Shown here one piece after another: positions 15,820 through 27,300 of a stretch of DNA of 64,000 nucleotides (the first letter of the stretch is position 1; each line of letters starts with the position of its first letter). This DNA is from RPQJ01 sp963712815 (GTDB lineage: Bacteria; Pseudomonadota; Gammaproteobacteria; Steroidobacterales; Steroidobacteraceae), in the NCBI GenBank assembly GCA_963712815.1, contig CAVQJL010000008.1, positions 558,001-622,000 of the forward strand, given 5' to 3'. The notes beneath the pieces were generated by a model that made no database searches, was not told the origin of the DNA, and was given only the letters and a program-made list of their open reading frames with translations. A program made the position numbers and the translations under genes.

Positions 15820-16391
15820 TCAGCGTCGATCCCGTCTCGCCTGGTTGCGCCGCCCCTGGGCACGGATGTGCGCGTTGATGGAGACGCCGCGGGACTTGTG
15901 CGCGCGCAGCTCGGCTCTCGGTCAGCTTGGCGCGCGGGCTCATGAAGCCGCTGCCGCCGATCGGCGCGCCAGCGGCGGCAGCAGTCGCGGCCGGTGCCTT
16001 GGCCGACACGGCCCCGCTCGGCCCCCGCGCAACGCTGGCCTTGTTCACGGCCTTGCGGGCCGCCTTCTTCGCGACCCGCTTCGGCGCGGCGGTCACCCGC
16101 TCGTAGCGCGCCTGGAACCGCGTCAGCAGGTCCTGGAAGATCGCCGCCTTTTCCTTCGTGCGCGCGTTCGCCGCGCCGCTGTTGCCCCGCTTGGTGCCGG
16201 TGAGTTCACGCATCGCCAGGCGCTGTCGCTTGTACAGGTCGCGGTACTTGTCGCGCAGGCGCCGGGTCCGCTCGACCTTGCGCTTGAGCTCCGCCGCACT
16301 CAGCAGGCAGATGCCGTCACGGCGCGAGGCCTCGAAGAGGGAATTCGGTGCCGGTCAGCAACTTGCGGGCGGTCGTGCGCTCGGTGGGCAT
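15820..16391 (-). pseudogene. Conserved basic protein, two frame breaks
   Basis: Three minus-strand frames join into one plausible protein of about 190 residues. Frame one starts at the ATG 16391 (GGAG eight bases upstream) with M-P-T-E-R-T-T-A-R-K-L-L-T-G-T-E. Frame two continues S-L-F-E-A-S-R-R-D-G, K-V-E-R-T-R-R-L-R-D-K-Y-R-D-L-Y, N-A-R-T-K-E-K-A-A-I-F and a Lys/Ala-rich linker. Frame three ends R-A-H-K-S-R-G-V-S-I-N-A-H-I-R-A-Q-G-R-R-N-Q-A-R-R-D. Each shift is +1 or -2, near 16345 and 15888. The protein looks like a small highly basic family known from related bacteria, function unknown. Neighbouring essential genes are broken the same way, so sequence error is likely. Confidence 0.55.
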
Positions 16392-16527
16392 CGGGGTCAC
16401 TCCAGGTGGCAAACCAACATGGTAGCGAACCGCCGGCTTGCCGCGCGGACATCGTACAACTCCTGAAATTGCCGTCGCCCCGGCGACCGCATCCGATTCC
16501 TTCAGGCCGGCTTGCCGCCCGGGCGCG

Positions 16528-17235
16528 TTACGATCTCTGCGATCGTGACCTCGATCCAGTCCTGCGCGCGCCGATTGATCTCGCGTGCGTCGAGGCCGGT
16601 GGATCGATCGGCTTGCCGATCACGACGTAGATCGTGCCCGGCTTCTTGAGCAGGCTGCGGCGCGGCCAGAGGTAACCCGAGTTGTGGGCGATCGGCACGA
16701 CCGGCACCCCGGCCTCGATCGCGAGCAGCGCGCCGCTCACGCCGTACTTGCGCGTCTGGCCCGGCGCAACGCGCGTGCCCTCGGGATAGACCACGACACC
16801 CATGCCCGAGGCCAGGCGTTCGCGCCCCTGCTTGACGACCTGGTTCACCGCCGAGTGACCGGCGCTGCGGTTGATTGCGATGGGCCTGTACGTGCCGACC
16901 GCCCAGCCGACGACCGGGATCCACAGCACCTCGCGCTTGAGCAGCCACGAAGCGGGAGGCACCACGAACATCTGGGCCATGGTTTCCCAGGTCGTCGAGT
17001 GCTTCCACAGCGAGACGAACGGCCCCGACGGAAGATTCTCACGGCCCTCGACCACGTAGTTCATGCCGCAGACCGCTTTCGCCAGCCAGCACTCGAACAG
17101 GCCCCAGTAGCGCGGGATCACGTAGCGCTGCTCGATGCTGAGCGGCAGCAGCGCGCTCAGCAGCACCACCACGCCGAAGGCTATGGTCGTGATGAACAGC
17201 AGGCTGGTGAACAGCAGCGACCGGACCCACTGCAT
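16528..17235 (-). CDS. plsC: 1-acyl-glycerol-3-phosphate acyltransferase
   Basis: 235 residues as read. An N-terminal helix (residues 8-30) anchors it to the inner membrane. The acyltransferase motifs are present: K-H-S-T-T-W-E (HX4D/E type), Y-R-P-I-A-I-N-R-S, Y-P-E-G-T-R and G-V-P-V-V-P-I-A-H-N-S-G. It transfers an acyl chain to lysophosphatidic acid in phospholipid synthesis. The normal C-terminus (T-G-L-D-A-R-E-I-N-R-R-A-Q-D-W-I-E) continues in another frame down to 16502, so one base appears to be missing near 16600. The gene lies 9 bases after glyS on the same strand. Confidence 0.87.
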   Translation of the reverse strand: MQWVRSLLFTSLLFITTIAFGVVVLLSALLPLSIEQRYVIPRYWGLFECWLAKAVCGMNYVVEGRENLPSGPFVSLWKHSTTWETMAQMFVVPPASWLLKREVLWIPVVGWAVGTYRPIAINRSAGHSAVNQVVKQGRERLASGMGVVVYPEGTRVAPGQTRKYGVSGALLAIEAGVPVVPIAHNSGYLWPRRSLLKKPGTIYVVIGKPIDPPASTHARSIGARRTGSRSRSQRS

Positions 17236-17244
17236 TGTCGTTCG

Positions 17245-19333
17245 CTATCCCGGAAGCCGTGACAGGTCGGCCGCGTGCATGAACAGGGCCTGCATGCGTT
17301 TCAGCAGCGCGAGGCGATTGGCGCGCAGGGCTGGGTCGTCGGCCATCACCATCACCGAGTCGAAGAACGAGTCCACGGCGTTGCGCAGCACGGCCAGCGA
17401 CTTGAGCGCCTCGGTGTACTCGCGCGCCGCGAACTTCGGCTCCACCTGGCGCCCGATCGCCTCGACCTGCTCGCCGAGGATCTGCTCGGCGGGGTCGATG
17501 AGCCGACCGGCGTCGACGTGCTCGCCGACGGGCTCGGTGGCCTTGCGCAGGATGTTGGCGATGCGCTTGTTGGCCGCGGCGAGCGCCTGCGCCTCGGGCA
17601 GCTGCAGGAACTCCACCAGCGCGCGCAGGCGCGCGTCGAAGTCGAGCGGCGAGGCAGGCCGCGTCGCGAGCACCGCGTCGAACATCTCCGTCGTGACGTC
17701 GAAGCCGGCGCCTCCCTCGACGTAGTAGGCACGCAGGCGTTCGATGACGTAGTCGTACACGTCGCGCGCGCAGTCGGCCGGTGCGGCGAACGGCAGCGCC
17801 GCGAGCGCCTGGGCGATCAGCGCCTGCAGGTCGAGGTCGAGCCGGCGCTCGATCGAGGTGCGCAGCAGGCCGAGCGCGGCGCGGCGCAGGCCGAACGGGT
17901 CGCGCGTGCCGGTCGGCTTCTGGCCGGTCGCGTAGATGCCGGCGATGGTGTCGAGCTTGTCGGCGATCGCGAGCGCCATGCCGGTGCGCGTCGCGGGCAA
18001 CTCGTCGCCGGCGAAGCGCGGCAGGTACTGCTCGCGCAGCGCCTCGCAGACCTCGGCGTGCTCGCCGTCGTGCTGCGCGTAGTAGCGCCCCATCAGGCCC
18101 TGCAGCTCGGGGAACTCGCCGACCATCGCGCTGATGAGGTCGCACTTGGCGAGCTCGGCCGCACGATCGGCGAGCCGCGGGTCGCCGCCGATCGCGGTGG
18201 CGACGGACTGCGCGAGCGCCCGCACCCGCTCGGTCTTGTCGTGGAGCGAGCCGAGCTGCGTCTGGAAGGTCACGCGACGCAGGCCCTCGACGCGCGCGTC
18301 GAGGCGCTGCTGCCGGTCGGTCGACCAGAAGAAGGCGGCGTCGGAGAGGCGTGGGCGCACGACGCGCTCGTTGCCCGCGACCACCTGCGCCGGATCGGTG
18401 CTTTCGATGTTGGCGACCGCGATGAACCACGGCATGAGCGCACCGGAGCCATCGCGCACCGGGAAGTAGCGCTGGTGTTCCTGCATGGTCGCGATCAGCA
18501 CCTCGGCCGGCAGCTCGAGGAACTGCGCGTCGAAGCGGCCGGCGAGCGGTACCGGCCACTCGACGAGCGCCGTCACCTCGTCGAGCAGCGCGTCGGAGAT
18601 GACGGCTTGACCGCCGAGCGCGGGCCGCTCGGCGATCGACGCCCTGCCGGATGGTCTCGCGCCGCTCGTGGAGGTCGGCGAGCACGCGACCTCGCTTGCG
18701 CAGCGTCGAGACGTACGTCGCGGGCGAGGCGACGCGCAGCGGCTTCGGCGCCATGAAGCGGTGGCCGTGGCTCCGGTCGCCGGACGGCACGCCGAGGATC
18801 TCGCAGGGCACGACGTCCCGGCCGAACAGCATCAGCACCCAGTGCACGGGCCGCACGAACTGCGCCTCGCCCGCGCCCCAGCGCATGCGCCGCGCGATCG
18901 GCAGCGCGTCGAGCGACGCCTGCACGATGCCGGGCAGCAGGCTCGCGCGTCTGCGCGCCCGCCTCGGTGCCGCGATGCACGAGCCAGGCGCCCTTCGGCG
19001 TTTCGAGGTGCTCGAGGGCCGCGACCTCGACGCCGCAGCTCTTCGCGAAGGCGAGCGCGGCCTGGGTCGGCGCGCCCTCGCGCGTCGAAGGCGGCCTTGA
19101 GCGGCGGGCCGCGCCGCTCGATGGCGCGATCCGGCTGGCGCTCGACGAGCCGGCGCACGCGCACCGCGAGGCGCCGCGGCGTCGCGAATCGCTCGACGGC
19201 GCCGTGCAGCGAGGCCCGGCGTCGTCGAGCCCCTTGCCGATGCCGGCGGCGAACGCGTCGGCGAGCGCGAGCAGCGACTTCGGCGGCAGCTCCTCGGTGC
19301 CGATCTCGACCAGGAAATCGCGTCGTGCGGCAC

Positions 19334-19337
<4 letters not shown>
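17245..19337 (-). CDS. glyS: Glycyl-tRNA synthetase beta subunit (frame-disrupted)
   Basis: About 690 residues when frames are joined. It starts M-S-A-A-R-R-D-F-L-V-E-I-G-T-E-E-L-P-P-K at 19337, overlapping the glyQ stop (ATGA). Pieces then follow in different frames: H-G-A-V-E-R-F-A-T-P-R-R-L-A; E-G-A-P-T-Q-A-A-L-A-F-A-K; L-P-G-I-V-Q-A-S-L-D-A-L-P-I and V-H-W-V-L-M-L-F-G; and an intact 443-residue C-terminal part from 18576 (Q-E-H-Q-R-Y-F-P, G-M-A-L-A-I-A-D-K-L-D-T). Breaks fall near 19220, 19085, 18945 and 18640. GlyS partners GlyQ in the alpha2beta2 synthetase that charges tRNA-Gly. As the gene is essential, the breaks are probably sequence errors. Confidence 0.87.
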
Positions 19338-20263
<926 letters not shown>

Positions 20264-20437
20264 CGGGTGTTCGCTCAGGTCTCGCTCGAAGGGCGCGCAG
20301 TATAGCGAACGGTCGGGCGGGCTCCCGGGGCGCGCTGGGCTGGCGCCTGGAACCGGCCGCGCAAGGTGGCTTCGCAACGGCATGCAAGGTTGCGACAGAA
20401 TGTTCGCCCGTGGAGCTTCAGCCCAGGCCGGATCCGA

Positions 20438-20846
20438 ATGCACGACTCACCCGACCCGATCGCCCGCTTCCTGGCTTCACCCGCCTACGGTGTCGCTGGC
20501 GCCTCCTTGCGCCGCCACAAGTACGGCAACAAGGTGCTGCGCTGTTACCAGCAGGCGGGACGGCGGGCGATCCCGGTCAACCCGCGCGAGACGCAGATCG
20601 AGGGCGTCGCCATGCGTGGCGAGCGTGCTCGATCTGCCGGACGAGGTGAAGAGCCTCTCGATCATCACGCCGCCGGCGGTGACCGAGCGGGTCGTCGAGG
20701 AGGCGATCCGCAAGGGCATCGAGCACGTCTGGATGCAGCCCGGCGCCGAGAGCGACCGGGCGGTGGCGGCCTGCGAGACCGCCGGGATCAACGTCATCGC
20801 GGACGGCAGCTGCGTGCTGGTGGTGCTCGGCTATCGCGAGCGCTGA
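20438..20846 (+). CDS. CoA-binding protein (frame-disrupted)
   Basis: Two frames join to a protein of about 136 residues like YccU-type CoA-binding proteins. Frame one, from the ATG at 20438, reads I-A-R-F-L-A-S-P-A-Y-G-V-A-G-A-S, H-K-Y-G-N-K-V-L-R-C-Y, I-P-V-N-P-R-E. Frame two, from about 20612, reads C-V-A-S-V-L-D-L-P-D-E-V-K-S-L-S-I-I-T-P-P-A-V-T and G-I-E-H-V-W-M-Q-P-G-A-E-S. The fold is a Rossmann-type CoA_binding_2 domain with no attached ligase; the function is uncertain. A single-base change near 20612 restores the frame; sequence error is likely. Confidence 0.76.
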
Positions 20847-20965
20847 CTGTCCTCTGATCGCGCCCGGACAGGGCCTTAGCGTGACTCGATTCTGATCAGT
20901 ATTTTTTTATAGTCAGCGTTAAATCTTATTTATTCCAAGTCATTTGCAAAGAAAGAGCAACTAAT

Positions 20966-21436
20966 TCAGCGCAGCTCGACGTTCTCGAAATCAAGTGCGA
21001 CGGTCTCGACCAAGACGGCCGGTTCGCTGGCATGCAGCGGCGAGTAGGCGAGGCTCGCCGGCCGGGCGCCGGTGAATACCCAGGTCGCGACGATCGTCCG
21101 GCAGTCTTCAGCGAGCAGGCACACCGTCACGGTCCACGGCCGAGGCTTCTTGCGCCGGCGCGTGTCCCGCCACCAGTCGCGCAGGTCCGGTGTGCCGTCG
21201 AAGCCGCGGCGCAGCACCAGGCGTTGGACGACCGCGCCGGCCTCCGCGCTCGTGGTCTGTGCCGGCCGCTGGACCGGCAGCTCCGGAAGGATCACCTCGC
21301 AGAACCCGATCGACCGGCTGGCCGCGTCGGGCGGCTCGAGCGTGACGGTGAAATTCGTGTTCAGGAAAGGCCGGTCGCGATGCCCGGTCCGGCGCCTGCT
21401 GGTTCGACTCGCGGGTCGCGTCACCACTGCGCGCAC
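20966..21436 (-). CDS. Phage tail tube-like protein, second copy
   Basis: 156 residues from a GTG at 21436, five bases after the stop of the first tube gene. From residue 26 it follows the T4 gp19-like tail-tube family: F-L-N-T-N-F-T-V-T-L, S-I-G-F-C-E-V-I-L-P-E-L-P-V, L-V-L-R-R-G-F-D-G-T-P-D-L-R-D-W-W and A-T-W-V-F-T-G-A-R-P-A-S-L-A-Y-S-P-L-H-A. It is less typical than the first copy and has an extra basic N-terminus. Such proteins polymerise into the inner tube of contractile tails and of extracellular contractile injection systems. No sheath, baseplate or ATPase gene is in the window. Confidence 0.74.
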   Translation of the reverse strand: MRAVVTRPASRTSRRRTGHRDRPFLNTNFTVTLEPPDAASRSIGFCEVILPELPVQRPAQTTSAEAGAVVQRLVLRRGFDGTPDLRDWWRDTRRRKKPRPWTVTVCLLAEDCRTIVATWVFTGARPASLAYSPLHASEPAVLVETVALDFENVELR

Positions 21437-21440
21437 CGTC

Positions 21441-21893
21441 TCACTCGATCTCGAGCCGTTCCGCTGCCAGCACCATTTCCTCGATGGCGACCTCGCTGCC
21501 CTTCGCGTTGAACGGCCCCGAGGTGTGCTTGACGATGCGGGCGCCCAGCAGTTTCCACGTCATCACGACCTGCGTGTGGTCCTCGCTTTGCAGCTGGATG
21601 GTGACGGTGCGCAGTGCGCCCTGGTCGCCGTTGCGGATCTGGTCGAGCCACGTGTAGAGATCGGTCGAGCCGATGATGCCGCGCTTGAGCGTGACGTCCG
21701 GGACCTTGCTGAGTCCCGTCAGCTTGATCGGGTTGTTCTCCTTCGCATTGCCATTGCGGTACTCGACGACCGTCACTTCCATACCGAGGCCGCTGATTTC
21801 CTGGAAGCCGGCCCGGGGACCGTCGGTATTGCCATCGCCGAGGTCCACGAGGAAATTGAAACCGGTGTACGGGCGATCGCGCAGTACGGCCAT
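21441..21893 (-). CDS. Phage tail tube protein (T4 gp19-like)
   Basis: 150 residues from the ATG at 21893 (GGAG seven bases upstream). It is a typical member of the conserved phage-tail-region family: D-R-P-Y-T-G-F-N-F-L-V-D-L-G-D-G, F-Q-E-I-S-G-L-G-M-E-V-T-V-V-E-Y-R-N-G-N, P-D-V-T-L-K-R-G-I-I-G-S-T-D-L-Y-T-W-L and a final K-G-S-E-V-A-I-E-E-M-V-L-A-A-E-R-L. This is the same family as the tube proteins of Afp/PVC-type injection systems and tailocins. It and its tandem copy lie on the same strand as xsc, the membrane protein and the CHAT gene, 119 bases after xsc. An orphan pair without the other tail genes is unusual. Confidence 0.86.
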   Translation of the reverse strand: MAVLRDRPYTGFNFLVDLGDGNTDGPRAGFQEISGLGMEVTVVEYRNGNAKENNPIKLTGLSKVPDVTLKRGIIGSTDLYTWLDQIRNGDQGALRTVTIQLQSEDHTQVVMTWKLLGARIVKHTSGPFNAKGSEVAIEEMVLAAERLEIE

Positions 21894-22012
21894 GTGGTTA
21901 CTCCGATGAAGGTTCGGCCCGAGCGTAAAGCCCGGCGACTGCGGCGGCAACGTGGGCAGCCCGTGAGCGCCTGCGCCGACAGTCCCCGACGGTGGGCGTG
22001 GCGCCGCTTCGT

Positions 22013-23766
22013 TCAGGTGTAGTCCCTGTACTTGGGCAGAAAGCGCACGGGCTTCGACAGCGCGTCACGGCGGAACGGGTCGCCGAGCTCCCGGGTGACC
22101 ATCATTTCGATCACGGTGGTCCGCCCCTGGCGCTGGACCTCGACGGCCGCGCGCAGCGCCGGGCCAACCTCCGCGAGCCTGTCGACCGTCACGCCCTCGC
22201 AGCCGCAGGCCTTCGCAACGCCGGCCCAGCTCGGGTTGACGAGGTCCACGCCCTGGAACCGCTGCGAATAGAAGTCCACGTGGTTCTTCTTCTCCGCGCC
22301 CCACTGGCCGTTGTTGAACACCACCACGGTCACGCCGATCTTCTCCCGCGCGCAGGTGAGGAGCTCGTTGAGGCTGATGCCCCACGCGCCGTCGCCCACG
22401 TAGGCGATGGCCGGCCGGTCGGGACGGGCCACCTTGGCCCCGCAGATCACCGGGAAAGCATAGCCGCAGTTTCCGAAGCTCATGGCCGCGAACATCGAGC
22501 GAGGTTCCTCGAAGCGCAGGTAGGAATTGGAGACCGAGCAGATGTTGCCGATGTCGGTCGAGACCATGGCGTGGGGCGGCATCGCCTTTTCGAGTTCGCG
22601 CAGCACCTGGCGCGGGTGCATGTACTTCGAGTCCTTCGCCACCTCCAGCGAGTAGGGGTCCTGCTCGTGGGTCCACGAGGCGAGTTCGTGCTCCAGGAAC
22701 TCTTCTCGGCCTCGATGCGTGTCTTGCGCTCGGTACGGTTTGCGGCGCTGGCGAGCTCGCGACCGGCGAGGTGCTCCACGAGCGCCGCGGCCGCGGCACG
22801 GGCATCGCCGTGGATACCGACGCTGACGGGCTTGACGAGCCCGAGCACGCGCGCGTCGGCATCCACCTGGATGATCTTCGCATCCGCCGGCCAGTAGTCC
22901 AGGCCGTACTGCGCCAGGGTGCCGAACGGGCCGAGGCGGGTGCCGAGCGCGAGCACGACGTCGGCCTGCGAGATGAGCTTCATCGCCGCCTTCGAGCCCT
23001 GGTAACCGAGCGGACCGCACCAGAGCGGATGCGAGGCCGGGAATGAGTCGTTGTGCAGGTAGCTGTTGCATACGGGAGCGTGCAGTCGCTCGGCGAGCTC
23101 GATCGCCTCTGCGGAGGCGCCGGAGTTGATCACGCCGCCGCCCGCGATGATCACCGGGAACCTGGCCGTCGCAAGCAGCGCCGCCGCTTCGTCGAGCGCC
23201 GCCGCGTCTCCGGGGCCGCGCCCGATCCGCATCGGCGGGCTGATCGATGCCTGGATATCGCCGTAGAAGTAGTCGCGCGGGATGTTGAGCTGCGCCGGTC
23301 CCATCTCGAGCATGGCGCGGTCGAAGCAGCGCGCCGCGATCTCAGCCATGCGCTTCGGATTGTTCACGTGGCCCTGGTACTTCGTGATCTTCGAGAAGAT
23401 CGGCAGCTGCTCGGTCTCCTGGAACCCGCCGAGGCCCATCGTCATCGAGCCCGTCTCGGGCGTGATGAATACCACCGGCGAGTGCGCCCAGTACGCCGCC
23501 GCGACCGCCGTGACGAAGTTGGTGATGCCCGGCCCGTTCTGCGCGATGCACACGCCGTGGCGCCCGGAGGCGCGCGCGTAGCCGTCGGCCATGTGGGCCG
23601 CGCCCTGCTCGTGCGCGACGGGAATGAAGCGGATACCCGCTGCCGGGAAGATGTCGAGAGCGTCCATGTAGGCCGAGCCCACGATGCCGAATACCTCCGT
23701 CACGCCGTTGGCGGCCAGGGTTTCGACCAGGGCTTCGGAGGGGGTCATTCGTTGCGGGGCAGACAT
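22013..23766 (-). CDS. xsc: Sulfoacetaldehyde acetyltransferase (frame-disrupted)
   Basis: About 585 residues when two frames are joined; start at 23766 after GAGGAG. The N-terminal frame has T-P-S-E-A-L-V-E-T-L, G-I-V-G-S-A-Y-M-D-A-L-D, A-H-E-Q-G-A-A-H-M-A-D-G-Y and G-S-M-T-M-G-L-G-G-F-Q-E-T-E-Q, matching Xsc closely and better than acetolactate synthase. The C-terminal frame has the thiamine-diphosphate loop G-D-G-A-W-G-I-S-L-N-E-L-L and N-N-G-Q-W-G-A-E-K-K-N-H. The frame changes near 22703 (one base missing). Xsc turns sulfoacetaldehyde plus phosphate into acetyl phosphate and sulfite in taurine or sulfonate use. The usual partner pta is not beside it here. Confidence 0.85.
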
Positions 23767-23843
23767 GCCGTGCTCCTCAGTTTCTCGAGTCGATGTCGCC
23801 GTGGCGGGGCTCGCCTCGCGAGCCAACCGGCGTCAGGACGACA

Positions 23844-24362
23844 TCATGACCTGCGTCGGGTCATGCGGGCGAGGAGCACGAGGAACACGGCGAGGACGAG
23901 CGCAGACGCCAGCAGCAGCGCAATCAGGGTTCCCACGTAGGCCGCCGTGACCCACCCGCGCAAGCCGCCGGCGGCGCCGACCGCCATCACGACCGACGCG
24001 AGCCCGAGCAACACCACGATCGTGGCCGGAAAGTAGCGCACGCGGGGCGGAAACCCGGCGCGGGTCAGGCGTCGCCCGGTCAAGGCCATCACGCCCACCA
24101 ACGTGCCGATGGACACAGCCGCCACGGCGCTCGAGATCCGGTACACGGTCCCGTCCGGCCACGCGAACAGGGCGAGCCACAGCGGCAGCAGCGACAGCAC
24201 CAGTGCCCCGATGCTGGCCCCGAGCATCCACGACAGCGACCAGATGTCGCGAGGGTACCAGCCGTCTGGACCGGCCGTTCGTACGGCCGCGATGAGGCCG
24301 GAGAAGCCCGCCAGAGCCACGGCAAGCTGGGAGATCGCGAGCAGCAGGTCCGACGCAGGCAC
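23844..24362 (-). CDS. Small membrane protein, four TM helices
   Basis: 172 residues from a GTG at 24362, six bases after the end of the CHAT-domain gene, so probably translationally linked to it. Four hydrophobic helices: about 5-27 (L-L-L-A-I-S-Q-L-A-V-A-L-A-G-F-S-G-L-I), 44-68, 77-97 and 110-165, the last possibly two helices giving five in all. The termini are short, and the C-terminus is basic (R-M-T-R-R-R-S). No family is recognised. Its place directly after the lipase/CHAT fusion suggests a role as membrane partner or target, but that is inference. Confidence 0.72.
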   Translation of the reverse strand: MPASDLLLAISQLAVALAGFSGLIAAVRTAGPDGWYPRDIWSLSWMLGASIGALVLSLLPLWLALFAWPDGTVYRISSAVAAVSIGTLVGVMALTGRRLTRAGFPPRVRYFPATIVVLLGLASVVMAVGAAGGLRGWVTAAYVGTLIALLLASALVLAVFLVLLARMTRRRS

Positions 24363-24368
24363 GGTCGT

Positions 24369-27300
24369 TCAGCGCGTACGCCGCTTGGTTGCGGCCGTCG
24401 TACCCCGCCGGACCAGCACGTCCTCCGGGTCGCCGTAATGCTGGTATGCGCCCCAGGTCGAGCCCAACGATTCGTCGAAGATCTTCTGCCGCGCCGTCTG
24501 CAGCGCCTCGCGCATCGCCGCGCCGGCGAACAGCCGCTCGTAGAACGCCGCCGCGAAGGTTCCGGCCTGCTCGTCGTCCACCGGCCAGCCAGAGCCCACG
24601 TAGTTCGGCACGCCGCGCTCGAAGAAGGCCTGTGCGACCGTTGCCGTGCCGCGCGTGAGCTCGGCGGACTCGAAGGCCGGCCCCTCGTGGATCACCCCGA
24701 AAAGCAGGCGTTCGCAAACACCAGCCGCGGGACGCGGCGGGCGCGAAAGATGTCGCGCGCCGTCAGCACCTGGTCGCGGCCCAGGACCCAGCCCGCCGCG
24801 GTGGGGTTCGACGGGTCGTACTCGCCGTGCCCGGCGTAGTGCAGCACGTCGAAGTCACCCGTAAGGACCAGTTTGAGGATCTCGACCATGCTGCACTCGC
24901 TCGCGCCGATGCGGCTTTCGACGGTGATCCGGCATTCCGGCCGGTTCAACTGCCGCAGGGCCTCGGCGACGCGCCGGCCCTCGCGCCGCGCATGGCGCAG
25001 TTGCAGCTCCGGCTCGGGTGCAGGATCCGCGATCACCAGCACGCGCACCTCGTCGTTGAGCGGCGGCGTGGTTCCGGGTGGCCGCGAAAGCATCGTGCGG
25101 AACTGGCGGGTCAGCTTCTTCTCGAGCCCGAGCCGCTGGACGCTGGCGTCGCCGCTGCGAGGCCGGAAGCAAGCCATTTCCCACGGGAAGGGCGCGGTCG
25201 TGCTGTCCACGATCAGGCGGACGGACTCCGCGTCCTCGATGGACTGGTCGAAGTCCTCCGGCATCAGGTACTCGAACATCAGCCGGCCGTACTGGTCCTG
25301 GTCGGTGCCCGCGTCCGACTCCTGCAGCGCCACGGCAAGCGCCTGGAAACGCGCAGCGTCCACCTCCACCTCGCGAACCGGAACTACGGCGCTGCGGGTG
25401 ATGGCGGAGAAGCGGAAGCGGCCGCCGCCCTCCTGGGGGCACTCGAGCGTCAGGCGGATCTCATTCAGCTGGCGCGGCGCGGCGGCGCGTCCGGCCACTG
25501 TCTTTCCACGCGCAAGCTTGCGCTGGCGACGGGCGCGCGCGACCTCAGCCGCGGGGGGTAGCCTGAGCGTGAGGCGCGCGCCGTGCCCCGTGTCTTCCTT
25601 GAGCTGACGCAGGTCCTGGGCGAGCTGCTCGATGCGGTCCGCGTTGTGCTCGACCACGACCACTTCCTGAAGAGTGGCGGCTGCGCGCGACGCTTCCGGC
25701 ACGCTCGCGATTGCGTCCGCCACGCCGCCGATCAGCGCGCGCAGCGCCCGGTCCGGCTCCAGGCTGCCTTCGCCCGCACCGATCAGCAGCGTGGCGATGC
25801 GCTTCATGCCGAGCGCACCGGTGCCGAGTGCCACGTTCGCCATGAGCGAGCGCAAACGGTCCTCGTTGAAGGCACCGGGCGTGCCCATGCCGGCGATCAG
25901 CACCGCCTCCGCGGCGATGCGCCCGCGGGTCGGCACGTAGAACAGCTCGCCGTGCAGCCCCCCGATCATGCCCCGCTTCACCGCGAGCCCGATCCAGCCG
26001 TCGAGCCGCTCGTCGATCGCGCCGATGGCATTGACGGGCTCGAGCCCCCGGTAATGGCCGACGACGACCACCGGCGCCTTGCAGTCGCGGATGTCGCCGA
26101 GCTGCAGCGTCACCCGGAGCGGGACCGGCGGCCTAGCCCGCGTGCGTGACGAGGCACGGGAGCCCGGGCGCCTGGCGCGCGCCGTGCGCCCTGCGCCGAG
26201 CGAGGCGTGCAGCAAGGCGTCCTCCGCAAGCGCAGCGTCCTGTGCCGAGAGCTTCGGTTCACCTGTGACGCTGCGCTGGGCCCGTGCATCGCCGACGATG
26301 CGGTCGAACTCGTCCATCATGGCCCGGTCGGTCGCCTGCTGGTATTGGCGCAGGCTCGGGGCGGCGCGCTTCGCGCCCCGTGCGGGCTGGGTCGGGAGCA
26401 GGCTGGTGCCGCCGGATTCGAGCAGGTCGTCGAGGGCGCGCAGCACTTCTTCGTTGCGGGCGAGGTCGCCATGCACCTCCTCGATGAAGTAGCTCGGCAC
26501 GCCCGGCAGCAGGCCGAGCGCGTGCGGCACGCGGCCGTCGCCCTCGCGGGACAGCGCGTAGTCGAAGTCGCCGCGCCCCGCGACCTTCATCCCGACGATC
26601 GTCGGTTGCTGGCAGCCGGCCACGTAGATCATGCGCGTCGCGCTGAGGGTCGAAGCGGTGTCGAGGTCGGCGTGGAACCGGTGGGCGCGGTTCAGGTGCG
26701 CCTGAGAGATTGCCGCGCGCTTGGGCCAGGTGTCCGCCTGGTAGAGCGCGTCGAGCGTCGCGGGCAACTTCGAGGGCGCCGGCAGAAGCTGATAGCTGCC
26801 GAGAAAGCTGTTCGTGATCGCGAGCAACTCGCGCATGTCGTGCCTGAAGTCGGCTTTCTCGAGCATGGCCATCATGCGGTCCTCGCCAGTCATCGCCTGC
26901 ACGATGGCGTAGGAGCCGAAGTTCGGCGTGCCGAGCATGACGAGGCGGCCGCCTGCGACCTTTTCCGGGTCCTCGATGCTGTCCCAGAGCTGCGGGTGGC
27001 GGCGAATCAGGTTGCGCGCGACCAGCCCGCCCATGGAGTGCGCGACCAGGTGGACCGGCTTGCCCGGAAACCGCTCGCGAATGAAGCGCGCGAGGCCGTC
27101 GGCGGACTCGTCGATATCCCTGCGCCAGTCGTAGGCGTAAGCGACGGCGTCCCATCGAGCGCGCAGCGACAGGATGGCGCGTGCGTAGTAGCGCTTGTTG
27201 GGGCGGGTCGCGACCACGCGATACTTGCGATCGGCCTCGGTCCTGCCGTCCGGCGCGAGCGCGAGCCGCTCGATGTAGCCGCGCATCAACCGCAGTGCGT

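Noticed and set aside
20966..21893. Prophage
   Set aside because: Only tube proteins are present; there is no integrase, capsid, terminase, lysis gene or attachment site, and the holin-family protein at 51.8 kb is a chromosomal YvlD-type protein.
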